Shown piece after piece: positions 1-7,084 of a stretch of 9,320 bases of DNA. The stretch is taken from NCBI GenBank assembly GCA_025929805.1, contig JAICPP010000124.1, forward strand, positions 1-9,320, in the 5' to 3' direction. Origin of the DNA: Gemmatimonadales bacterium. GTDB lineage: Bacteria; Gemmatimonadota; Gemmatimonadetes; Gemmatimonadales; GWC2-71-9. How positions within the stretch are numbered: the stretch's first letter is position 1; every line of letters begins with the position of its first letter. The notes beneath the pieces were generated by a model. It did no database searches. It was not told where the DNA came from and saw nothing but the letters and a program-made list of their open reading frames with translations. Position numbers and translations under genes: made by a program.

Positions 1-1359
1 ATCGCCGGCCTGCTGCACGAGCGGGGGACCGACCCACGGCTCGGCGAGCTGCTGTCCGAGCTGGAGGGATCGGACTTGGTGGCCGATCCGAGATCTCCCG
101 CCGCCGTCAACATCCGGGAACTTCGACGGGAATACGATCGCTACGTGCGACTCCCGCGACGTCTGGTCGAGGACGTTGCCCGAATCACGGCTCTGGCGCA
201 GACCGCCTGGGCCCAGGCCCGGTTGGAGTCAGATTTCGGACTCTTCCGGCCCTGGCTGGAAAAAGTGGTCGCGCTCAAGCGCGCCGAGGCGGAATGTGTG
301 GGATACGCGCGCGAGCCCTATGACGCGCTGATCGAGGACCATGAGCCGGGCATGACGAGCCAGATCGTCGGACGATTGTTTGACGCGTTGCGGCGCGAAT
401 TGATTCCGCTGGCGGGCCGAATCACCGAGGCCGGCTGGCCGTCTGCTCTTCCCCGGAAGCCTTTCCCAGTGGCGCGCCAGCGCGCCTTCGGGGAGTCGGT
501 TGCGATTGCCCTTGGATTCGATGCCAAGCGCGGCCGCTTCGATCTGGGAGTTCATCCCTCCTGCACTGGCATCGGCCCGGGAGATTGCCGGCTCGTGCTC
601 CGCTTCGACCCTCATGATTTTGCCGGCGGCCTGCTCACCATCCTCCACGAGGTAGGCCATGGTCTCTATGAACAGGGTCTCGATCCACAGCACTATGGAA
701 CCCCAATGGGGGAGCCCGCGTCCGTTGGAATGGACGAGGCGCAGGCACGCTTCTGGGAGAGTCGAGTGGGACGCAGCCGCGGCTTCTGGCGGCACTTCTA
801 TCCTGGTGCCCAGGCACTCTTCTCGTCCGCTTTGGCCGGCCTCAGGCTCGAGCAGTTTCTGCTGATGGTGAACCAAGTGCAGCCATCGCTCATCCGGGTC
901 AATGCGGACGAGGTGACCTACAACCTGCACACGCTAGTGCGTTTCGAGCTGGAGCGGGCCCTCGTCTCGGGTGACCTGAAAGCGGTGGACCTTCCCGGTG
1001 CCTGGAACGCCGGGTACCGCCGCTACCTGGGAATCGAGCCGAACAATGATCGGGAAGGGTGCTTGCAGGACGGCCACTGGGCCGACGGCCTCATCGGCTA
1101 CTTCCCGACCTATACTCTCGGCGACGTGTTTGCTGCGCAGCTCTTTGCCAGGGCTGAGGCGGAGCTGGGAAACCTGGAGCAGCAGTTTGCCCGGGGAGAG
1201 TTTGCTGAGCTGGTCCGGTGGCTGAGCTCCAAGGTTTACCGGGAGGGGAGTCGTTATCCCTCCGCCCGACTGATCGAGCTGATCACAGGATCGCCCCCGA
1301 ACCACCGCCCTTTAATGGAAGCCCTGCGGGCCAAGTACTCCATGCTGTATCGCCTGTAG
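1..1359 (+). CDS. M32 family metallocarboxypeptidase (carboxypeptidase Taq type), 5' partial
   Basis: Zinc carboxypeptidase of family M32, a cytoplasmic enzyme that removes C-terminal residues from peptides. The frame is open from the first base, and the residues before the first possible internal start (a TTG at 76) continue the family's N-terminal helices, so the true start lies before the window. Visible are 452 residues against about 500 for the family. Seen in order (visible numbering): the zinc-binding HEVGH at 216-220, then GMDEAQARFWE around 243-253, IRVNAD at 298-303, and GCLQDGHW at 353-360. These match the family's HEXXH, HES(Q), (I/V)RxxAD and GxxQDxHW signatures. The second is odd: the usual HES reads DEA (D245-E246), so the family's third zinc ligand, the Glu, is kept while the preceding His is Asp. 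The gene ends five bases from the convergent hypE stop and has no evident functional link to the hydrogenase operon. Confidence 0.93.
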   Translation: MAGLLHERGTDPRLGELLSELEGSDLVADPRSPAAVNIRELRREYDRYVRLPRRLVEDVARITALAQTAWAQARLESDFGLFRPWLEKVVALKRAEAECVGYAREPYDALIEDHEPGMTSQIVGRLFDALRRELIPLAGRITEAGWPSALPRKPFPVARQRAFGESVAIALGFDAKRGRFDLGVHPSCTGIGPGDCRLVLRFDPHDFAGGLLTILHEVGHGLYEQGLDPQHYGTPMGEPASVGMDEAQARFWESRVGRSRGFWRHFYPGAQALFSSALAGLRLEQFLLMVNQVQPSLIRVNADEVTYNLHTLVRFELERALVSGDLKAVDLPGAWNAGYRRYLGIEPNNDREGCLQDGHWADGLIGYFPTYTLGDVFAAQLFARAEAELGNLEQQFARGEFAELVRWLSSKVYREGSRYPSARLIELITGSPPNHRPLMEALRAKYSMLYRL

Positions 1360-1364
1360 CTCGC

Positions 1365-2426
1365 CTAACAGATACGCGGCAACTGATCACCCGGCAGCAG
1401 GTCTACGATGCGGGTACCGCCAAGGTAGGTTCGCAATACGACGAGAGCCGGATGTTGAGCAACCACTCGCCCGATGGCCACCGCCGAGCGGCCGAGCGGA
1501 TGGGCGCGCAGGCAGGTCAACGCTGCCTCAAGGCAGGATTCAGATACCATAGCGGCCAACACGCCTTCGTTGGCGACGTAGAGCGGATCCAAACCGAGCA
1601 TCTCACAAGCCGCGGCCACATCAGAGGGGACCGGTATCGCCGGTTCATCGAGCTCGATGCCTACGCCAGAAGCTGCGGCAATCTCGTTGAGCGTGCTGGC
1701 CAGTCCGCCTCGGGTAGGATCCCGCAGGACGTGAAGCTGGTTTCCCAGAGCGGAGCGCAGCGTGTCCACCAACGGCACCAGGGACGCCGTGTCGCTCTCG
1801 ATCGTCGTCTCAAAGGCGAGTCCCTCCCGGACTGCCATGATGGCCATGCCGTGGCGGCCCAGAGGGCTGCTCACCAGCACGACGTCCCCCGGCCGAGCGC
1901 AGTCAGGTGCCGGCTGAAAGCCGGGGTCCATGAGGCCCACTCCCGTAGTGTTGATGAAAAGACCGTCGGCTTTGCCTCGCTCCACGACCTTGGTGTCGCC
2001 GGTGACGAGCGGGACATTGGTAGCCTTGCTGGTTCTTCCCATGGCCTCCACGACACGCTCGAGGACGTCTAGCGGCAGCCCTTCCTCCAGGACGAATCCC
2101 GCCGAGAGGTAAAGTGGGCGGGCACCCATCATCGCCAGGTCATTGAGGGTCCCGTGAATGGCGAGCGTGCCAATGTTGCCGCCGGGGAATTCCAGAGGAC
2201 TCACCACGAAGGTATCGGTGGAGATGGCGATCTGTGCGCCTTCCACCGGTACCACTGCCGCATCGCCGAGCCGAAGGAGTGCCGGATTGGCCAGGTGAGG
2301 CAGGAAGCGCTCCTTCAGGAGAGCCGCGCTCAACTTGCCTCCGGAACCGTGCCCCAGGAGTACCCGGTCACCCGCGAGCGGAGTCGGACAAGTGAGAAAG
2401 CTCCCCGCGAGAATTGGCGCTGTCAT
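1365..2426 (-). CDS. hypE: Hydrogenase maturation factor HypE (carbamoyl dehydratase)
   Basis: HypE accepts a carbamoyl group from HypF on its C-terminal cysteine and dehydrates it with ATP to a thiocyanate, the source of the CN ligands of the active-site iron. The 353-residue product ends in PRIC, the diagnostic carboxamide-accepting Cys (C353). The PurM/AIR-synthetase-like ATP-binding fold shows in the glycine-rich GHGSGGKL at 25-32, a GDAAVV stretch at 54-59, STDTFVVSPLEFPGG at 69-83, and a DPTRGG motif in the second half. The ATG at 2424-2426 is one base after the hypD TGA and is preceded by a GAGGT ribosome-binding sequence inside the hypD end, so translation is probably coupled. It is the last gene of the operon and ends five bases from a convergent peptidase gene. 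Length and motifs are ordinary for the family. Confidence 0.97.
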   Translation of the reverse strand: MTAPILAGSFLTCPTPLAGDRVLLGHGSGGKLSAALLKERFLPHLANPALLRLGDAAVVPVEGAQIAISTDTFVVSPLEFPGGNIGTLAIHGTLNDLAMMGARPLYLSAGFVLEEGLPLDVLERVVEAMGRTSKATNVPLVTGDTKVVERGKADGLFINTTGVGLMDPGFQPAPDCARPGDVVLVSSPLGRHGMAIMAVREGLAFETTIESDTASLVPLVDTLRSALGNQLHVLRDPTRGGLASTLNEIAAASGVGIELDEPAIPVPSDVAAACEMLGLDPLYVANEGVLAAMVSESCLEAALTCLRAHPLGRSAVAIGRVVAQHPALVVLRTYLGGTRIVDLLPGDQLPRIC

Positions 2427-2427
2427 G

Positions 2428-3537
2428 TCAGACCTCGATCTCCTGAGCCTGCCGGAACCGCCCGTAGTTGTAGTACGCTGCGCAAGCTCCCTCGGATGAT
2501 ACCATCGGCGCTCCCAGCGGATGCTCCGGGGTGCAGTGCTTCCCGAACGCGGGGCACTCGAACGGCTTGAGTTTCCCTCTGAGCACGTCGCCTGCCCGAC
2601 ACTCCGCCGGCTCGCTCACCTGAATCGACTCCAGGCCGAACCGGCACTCGGCATCGAAGTCGGCAAACTCCTCCCGGAGAGCCAATCCGCTGGCGGGAAT
2701 CTCACCGATGCCTCGCCACTGCCGGTTCACCAGGCGGAAGACCTCGGCCACCAGATTCCTGGCCGGTGGGGTGCCCTCCCGCCGAACCGAGCGAACGTAC
2801 TGGTTCTCTACTTCATAGCGGCCGGCTTCCAGCTGCCGGACCGCGAGATAGATCCCCTCGATGATGTCCAGCGGCTCGAATCCGGTGACGATAATCGGGA
2901 CCCGGTACCGCGCGGCGATTGGCTCGTACTCGGTCCATCCCATCACCGTGCACACATGGCCGGCGGCAAGGAACCCCTGTACCCGGTTGTCCGGGGCGGT
3001 GAGGATGGCGGTGATGGCTGGGGGAACAGTGACATGGGAGACCAGGATGCTGAAGTTGCCCACGCCCAGCTCGCGTGCGCGCCAGACCGCCATGGCGTTG
3101 GCCGGTGCCGTGGTCTCGAAACCGACGGCGAAGAACACGACCTGGTTGTTCGGGTTGCGGATGGCGATCTCCAAGGCATCCAGCGGGGAATACACCACCC
3201 GTACCTCGCCGCCTCGTGCCCGAATCTGGAGCAGATCGCATTCACTCCCGGGCACCCTGAGCATGTCACCAAAGGAGGTGAAGATCACCGAAGGATCGGC
3301 CGCAAGGCGCAAAGCCTTGTCGATCTGCTCCAGGGGCGTGACACAGACCGGGCAGCCGGGCCCGTGAATCATCTCCACCGAGTCGCCGAGCAGTTGGTCC
3401 AGTCCCTGCCGTACGATGGTGTGAGTCTGTCCGCCACATACTTCCATCAGGACCCAGCGGTGAGTGGCCAGTTCTCGAATCCTCGCGATCAGTCCCCGGG
3501 CCACCGAGGCGTCCCGATACTCGGTCAGGTATTTCAT
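2428..3537 (-). CDS. hypD: Hydrogenase formation protein HypD
   Basis: HypD is the iron-sulfur scaffold that, with HypC, holds and reduces the Fe(CN)2CO precursor before transfer to the large subunit. The 369-residue product carries the signatures of the family: MEVCGGQTH (C34), GPGCPVC (C62, C65), FFAVGFETTAP around 135-145, and the C-terminal block with C313, C328, C335 and C352 (ECPAFGKHCTPE followed by GAPMVSSEGACAAYY), which supplies the [4Fe-4S] ligands. The start MKYLTEYRD is typical. Its ATG overlaps the hypC stop by four bases (ATGA), a standard sign of translational coupling and fitting for two proteins that form a complex. A G-rich stretch lies about nine bases upstream, within hypC. 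All catalytic cysteines are present, so the protein should be functional. Confidence 0.98.
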   Translation of the reverse strand: MKYLTEYRDASVARGLIARIRELATHRWVLMEVCGGQTHTIVRQGLDQLLGDSVEMIHGPGCPVCVTPLEQIDKALRLAADPSVIFTSFGDMLRVPGSECDLLQIRARGGEVRVVYSPLDALEIAIRNPNNQVVFFAVGFETTAPANAMAVWRARELGVGNFSILVSHVTVPPAITAILTAPDNRVQGFLAAGHVCTVMGWTEYEPIAARYRVPIIVTGFEPLDIIEGIYLAVRQLEAGRYEVENQYVRSVRREGTPPARNLVAEVFRLVNRQWRGIGEIPASGLALREEFADFDAECRFGLESIQVSEPAECRAGDVLRGKLKPFECPAFGKHCTPEHPLGAPMVSSEGACAAYYNYGRFRQAQEIEV

Positions 3538-3827
3538 TGGGCATTCCCCCCCGTTGCCAGGCTTCGCTCCGCCACCTCCCGCATCCAGTCGAGCTCCTCG
3601 AGCTGACTGAGCTCTCGCAGGGCCTCGAAAGTCCGGTGCGCCTCCGCTTCGTCCACCTTCGAGATGGCAAATCCTACGTGCACGATGGCGTAGTCGCCGG
3701 GCTGCACGGTCCCCGCCAGGTAGGCCAGGCAGACCTCCCGCCGCACGCCTCCGAAATCCACCAGTCCCATCAACAGTCCCCGATCATCGTGCACTTCGAC
3801 AATCCGTCCGGGTATCCCCAGGCACAT
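3534..3827 (-). CDS. hypC: Hydrogenase assembly chaperone HypC/HupF
   Basis: A small chaperone that binds HypD and delivers the Fe(CN)2CO unit to the large-subunit precursor. The 97-residue product starts MCLGIPGRI, the defining N-terminal motif. Its Cys2, exposed after removal of Met1, binds the iron fragment. The OB-fold core follows (VDFGGVRREVCLAYL, then QPGDYAIVHVGFAISKVDEAEA), with a C-terminal helix ending about residue 90. There is one copy only, with no second hypC/hoxL/hybG-like gene in the window. It is one of few genes in the operon that does not overlap the gene before it: 23 bases separate it from the hypF stop, and they hold a strong ribosome-binding site. Its stop overlaps the hypD start by four bases. 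Confidence 0.97.
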   Translation of the reverse strand: MCLGIPGRIVEVHDDRGLLMGLVDFGGVRREVCLAYLAGTVQPGDYAIVHVGFAISKVDEAEAHRTFEALRELSQLEELDWMREVAERSLATGGNAQ

Positions 3828-3833
3828 AATGAA

Positions 3834-3840
3834 CCTCCCT
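3834..3840 (-). promoter_or_regulatory. Strong Shine-Dalgarno site for hypC
   Basis: On the minus strand this reads AGGGAGG, six bases before the hypC ATG at 3827. It is the most canonical ribosome-binding site in the operon and sits in the only real intergenic gap, between the hypF stop and hypC. It fixes the hypC start and suggests that HypC is translated independently of hypF. Confidence 0.75.
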
Positions 3841-3850
3841 TAACCAGACT

Positions 3851-6220
3851 TCACGCCGCAGGGTCCGTAGCGGCCAGCTGGGCCGCGGCGACAGCAGCCT
3901 GCCCATAGCTCACCGCTCCATCGTTGGGTCCCAGTCGCCGAGGCACCAACACCGTGAGCCCCAAGTGCTCGAGGCGTTGCTGCACCGACACCAACAGCCT
4001 TGCGTTCTGGAAGACCCCCCCACCCAGCGCCACCAGCCTGAGGCTAGTAGCGTCGGCGGCACGCCGCGCGAGCTCAGCGGTGGCCGCCGCGATGCTCTCA
4101 TGCAGATCGGCCGCGAGGTCGGCCGGGTCCTCTCCCCGGCGCAATCGCTGACCCAGCTCGACCAGCAGTGGAATGGGATCCAGAATCCACGGGCCGTCAC
4201 GTCCCCCTGCCACGGCCCAGGGAAGCTCGCGGCCGGCGCGGTTTCCGGCCAACGACTCCAGTTCCATCGCTGCCTGCCCTTCGTAGCGGTTTACCTGGCG
4301 CACTCCCAGCACCGCGGCTGCTGCATCGAAGAGCCGTCCCATCGACGAGACCAGCGGCGTGTTGACCCGGGCGGCAAGCTGGCGTTCGACCACCGCGCGC
4401 TCCCGCGGGCTCACGCCTTGGCCTGCCAGCTGGAACGCCGATCGGGCCGACGGCTCTGCGGCCAGAAAGCCGAGTGCCGCGCGCCATGGGGCGCGGGCGG
4501 CTGCATCGCCTCCCGGCATGAGCGTGTAGCGAAGCTGGGCGATCCGCTGGTATCCCTGAAGCGTCGCGACCAGGATTTCGGCCCCCCAGACATTTCCATC
4601 AGCACCATAGCCGGTGCCATCATAGGCGATGCCGAGGGCGGGTCCGGTGAGCCCGTGCTCGGCGAGGACGGCGGCGATGTGGGCGTGATGATGCTGAACC
4701 GCGAGGATTCGCTCCACCGGGAGTCTCTCTGCTATACGGGTGGAGAGATAGCCCGGATGGAGATCCCGCACGGCGATGGCAGGGTCAATTCGGAACAGCC
4801 GGCGGAACCGGGCAAGCGCCTGCTCGAAATGCTCCAAGGTCCCGAGACTTTCGAGGTCGCCGATGTGCTGGCTGACGAAGGCGCTCGTACCCTGCGCCAG
4901 CGTAAAGGTGTTCTTGAGGTGAGGTCCGACCGCCAGCAGAGGACGAGGGCTCGCGATGGGCAGCTCGAGAGGAAGCGGAGCATACCCGCGGGCGCGCCGG
5001 AGGAGAATCGTTGCGCTGCCGGCCACCCGGACGACGGAGTCGTCATACCGGGCGATGATGTCCCGGTCGTGCAAGAGGAATCCATCCGCTACACCGGCCA
5101 GTCGGACGAGCGCCTCATCGTTGCCGGTGGCGATCGGCTCGTCACTGAGATTACCGCTGGTCATCACCAACGGCCGGCGAACTCCGTCCAGCAGGAGGTG
5201 GTGCAGCGAGGTGCTGGGCAGGAGTGTGCCCACAGTATCGAGCCCTGGCGCTACAGCCTCGGCCAGCGGGGTATCCGGACGGCGCCGAAGCAGCACTATC
5301 GGTCGCTCCGTAGAAGCAAGCAGCTCAGCCTCGCCTGGCGCCACCGCACCCATACTGTGAGCCTCGCTCACGCCCCGGACCATGACCGCCAGCGGCTTTG
5401 ATTCCCGGTGTTTGCGGGCGCGGAGCCGGAGCACTGCTGCCTGAGAGGTAGCATCCGCGGCCAGGTGAAATCCACCCAGGCCGCGCAGGGCGAGGATGCC
5501 ACCTCCTAAGAGGAGCGTCGCAGCCTGGTCCAGCGCGAGCGCGTCGCGCACCGGAGCGGCGGGGGTCTTTCCCCGCTGGAACCAGATCCTCGGGCCGCAG
5601 CTGCCACAGCTGTTAGTCTCAGAATGGAAGCGCCGGTCTGCCGGCGACCCGTACTCCAGTTGGCAAGCGGGGCATTGGGTAAAAGCCCGCATGCTGGTGC
5701 GCTCCCGGTCATAGGGCAGTGCCTCGATGACCGTGAATCGGGGGCCACAGTCGGTGCAGGTGATGAAGGGGTGGCGGTATCGGCGATTCGCCGGCTCGAA
5801 AAGCTCGATCTCGCAGGCGGGGCAGATTGCGGCGTCGGGGGGAACCGGGAGTCGCCGATCCGCCGGGCCTTCGCTTTGCGCAATGATGAAAACGGAGAGC
5901 CCGGTTGAAGGCGTGGGTTCAGCCTGTATTCTGTCGATTCGGGCGAGGGGTGGCGCCTCCGAACGCAACTGGCTGAGAAAGCCGTCGATTGCCGGGCTGC
6001 TTCCCTCGATTTGGATCTGGACCTCGCCCGAGGCGTTGCGGACCCAGCCCACTAGGCCATGGCGCACTGCAAGCCGGTGAACGAACGGCCGAAACCCCAC
6101 GCCCTGAACTACCCCTGTCACCTCGAGCCGGACCGCGACACGATCGGGCGTGCTGGGAACCGCTACATCGCCGGGATCGGCCCGACGGCGCGGACCTGTT
6201 CCCGCAGAAAGGCGTACCAC
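3851..6220 (-). CDS. hypF: Carbamoyltransferase HypF
   Basis: HypF transfers the carbamoyl group of carbamoyl phosphate, through a carbamoyl-adenylate, to the C-terminal Cys of HypE. The 789-residue product shows all four family domains. An acylphosphatase-like domain (VVQGVGFRPFVHRLA, from about 37) comes first. Two zinc fingers follow, with CxxC pairs at 133/136, 155/158, 183/186 and 205/208 and the standard 18-24-18 spacing. Then comes a YrdC-like domain (about 225-415; KPLAVM, MTSGNLSDEP). The Kae1-like domain (about 425-785) has HHHAH at 510-514, YDGTGYG, GRLFDA, YEGQAAMELE, GGGVFQN and PNDG. The start is the GTG at 6218-6220, which overlaps the hypB end by 58 bases. The only other in-frame start nearby, a GTG at 6119-6121, would remove the first strand of the acylphosphatase domain. 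An AAGGGA lies about eight bases upstream of the chosen start. Confidence 0.96.
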   Translation of the reverse strand: MVRLSAGTGPRRRADPGDVAVPSTPDRVAVRLEVTGVVQGVGFRPFVHRLAVRHGLVGWVRNASGEVQIQIEGSSPAIDGFLSQLRSEAPPLARIDRIQAEPTPSTGLSVFIIAQSEGPADRRLPVPPDAAICPACEIELFEPANRRYRHPFITCTDCGPRFTVIEALPYDRERTSMRAFTQCPACQLEYGSPADRRFHSETNSCGSCGPRIWFQRGKTPAAPVRDALALDQAATLLLGGGILALRGLGGFHLAADATSQAAVLRLRARKHRESKPLAVMVRGVSEAHSMGAVAPGEAELLASTERPIVLLRRRPDTPLAEAVAPGLDTVGTLLPSTSLHHLLLDGVRRPLVMTSGNLSDEPIATGNDEALVRLAGVADGFLLHDRDIIARYDDSVVRVAGSATILLRRARGYAPLPLELPIASPRPLLAVGPHLKNTFTLAQGTSAFVSQHIGDLESLGTLEHFEQALARFRRLFRIDPAIAVRDLHPGYLSTRIAERLPVERILAVQHHHAHIAAVLAEHGLTGPALGIAYDGTGYGADGNVWGAEILVATLQGYQRIAQLRYTLMPGGDAAARAPWRAALGFLAAEPSARSAFQLAGQGVSPRERAVVERQLAARVNTPLVSSMGRLFDAAAAVLGVRQVNRYEGQAAMELESLAGNRAGRELPWAVAGGRDGPWILDPIPLLVELGQRLRRGEDPADLAADLHESIAAATAELARRAADATSLRLVALGGGVFQNARLLVSVQQRLEHLGLTVLVPRRLGPNDGAVSYGQAAVAAAQLAATDPAA

Positions 6221-6843
6221 TGGTCCATCCCTTCGCCAGTTAGCGCGGAGGTGAAGAAGAAGCGCAGCTCAGGGCTGACCTGCCGCGCATTTCCCACGGC
6301 TTCATCCAGGTTGAACTGCAAATGGGGGAGAAGATCGATCTTGTTGAGCACGGCGTACCGCGCCTGCTGGAACACCTTGGGGTACTTGACTGGCTTGTCT
6401 TCGCCTTCAGTCACCGAGAAGACGACCACCTTGGCCGACTCCCCCAGATCCCAACTCGCCGGGCACACCAGGTTGCCGACGTTCTCGATGAAGAGCAGTC
6501 GAGTCCGATCGAGGTCCAGGGAGTCGAGGGCGGAGTCAACCTGAAGCGCGTCCAGGTGGCAGGCGCCGCCAGTGACGACCGCCTGCACTAACCGGCTGGT
6601 GCGCCGCGCCAGGCGATCGGCATCGTTCTGAGTCTGCACGTCACCGGTGACGACCGCTATGTCGAGCTCCTCGCCCAGGCGGTCCAGGGTGCGCTCGAGG
6701 AGAGTCGTTTTTCCCGAGCCCGGCGATGAGACCAGGTTGAGTGCCAGCACACCGGCCTTGCGGAGCCGCTCGCGAACCGTTGCCGCCAACTCATCGTTGC
6801 GGGCCATCACCCGCTCCCGCACCTCAATCGTCCGAACGGCCAT
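6163..6843 (-). CDS. hypB: Hydrogenase nickel incorporation GTPase HypB
   Basis: A SIMIBI-class GTPase that works with HypA to load nickel into the large subunit after the Fe(CN)2CO unit is in place. Using the ATG at 6841-6843 the protein has 226 residues. Seen are a Walker A loop SSPGSGKTT at 39-47, GDVQTQNDA at 68-75, the metal-binding C95-H96 in GGACHLDA, ENVGNLVCPASWDLGE with C127 (the second metal cysteine of the GTPase domain), SVTEGEDKP, and the base-recognition NKID at 167-170. Neither the N-terminal CxxCGC high-affinity nickel motif nor a histidine-rich stretch is present, so only the GTPase-domain metal site remains. Two adjacent ATG codons occur. The one at 6844-6846 is equally possible, but GGAG at 6851-6854 is seven bases from the chosen start and only four from the other. 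It overlaps the hypA 3' end by 20 bases. Confidence 0.96.
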   Translation of the reverse strand: MAVRTIEVRERVMARNDELAATVRERLRKAGVLALNLVSSPGSGKTTLLERTLDRLGEELDIAVVTGDVQTQNDADRLARRTSRLVQAVVTGGACHLDALQVDSALDSLDLDRTRLLFIENVGNLVCPASWDLGESAKVVVFSVTEGEDKPVKYPKVFQQARYAVLNKIDLLPHLQFNLDEAVGNARQVSPELRFFFTSALTGEGMDQWYAFLREQVRAVGPIPAM

Positions 6844-7084
6844 CATCGATCTCCAGATACGCCAGCCGAAGCGCGTCACCGGGAAGTCGGGTGAGCACTG
6901 GACGGGCTCTGGCGAAGGGGGGCGCGGCGAGCAGGGTCTCGAGGCAGAACCTCAGGTTTTCCGGTTCCACCCCCGCGTCGTCACCCACCTCCACACCCAC
7001 CGCGACCAGCTGGGACAGCTGGGGGGGGCTGAGCCGTTCCTCTGCCATGCGGCAGACCTCCAGGGCGACGCTCAACTCATGCAC
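6824..7084 (-). CDS. hypA: Short HypA-like nickel chaperone lacking the zinc ribbon
   Basis: HypA passes nickel to the hydrogenase large subunit together with HypB. The N-terminus MHELSVALEV holds the nickel-binding His2 and Glu3, and the following VAVGVEVGDDAGVEPENLRF matches the family core. The start is GTG at 7082-7084, since only this gives the conserved MHE. The product has 86 residues against about 113-120 usually. The middle-to-C-terminal zinc ribbon with its two CxxC pairs is absent, and the only cysteines are C11 and C47. The last stretch (GDALRLAYLEID) resembles the strand that normally follows the ribbon, so this looks like an in-frame internal loss rather than a truncation or frameshift. 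It overlaps hyaD by eight bases (GTGCATGA) and hypB by 20. Identity rests on the N-terminal motif, the core and the position before hypB. Confidence 0.9.
   Translation of the reverse strand: MHELSVALEVCRMAEERLSPPQLSQLVAVGVEVGDDAGVEPENLRFCLETLLAAPPFARARPVLTRLPGDALRLAYLEIDDGRSDD
6851..6854 (-). promoter_or_regulatory. Ribosome-binding site deciding the hypB start
   Basis: Minus-strand GGAG inside the end of hypA, followed by two adjacent ATG codons. The spacing is seven bases to the second ATG (6843) and four to the first (6846), which favours the second as the main hypB start. Confidence 0.45.

Noticed and set aside
1347..1374. Possible terminator hairpin between the peptidase and hypE (GTATC...GATAC)
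   Set aside because: The stem has only five base pairs with a loop of about 19 bases and no T tract on either strand, so it is too weak to call.
2521..3606. Plus-strand open frame of 361 codons opposite hypD
   Set aside because: It is antisense to a fully conserved HypD and shows no family features. Similar shadow frames lie opposite hypE (1218-2072) and hypA/hyaD (6647-7537).
3965..5401. Long plus-strand open frame (478 codons) opposite hypF
   Set aside because: Its product is rich in Arg, Gly and Gln with no recognisable domain. It lies wholly antisense to a hypF with every family motif, and high GC content makes such antisense frames common.
6844..6879. Longer hypB start giving MTRFGWRIWRSM before the chosen ATG
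   Set aside because: The extra residues lie within hypA and do not resemble HypB. The ribosome-binding sequence GGAG sits between that start and the ATG pair at 6841-6846.
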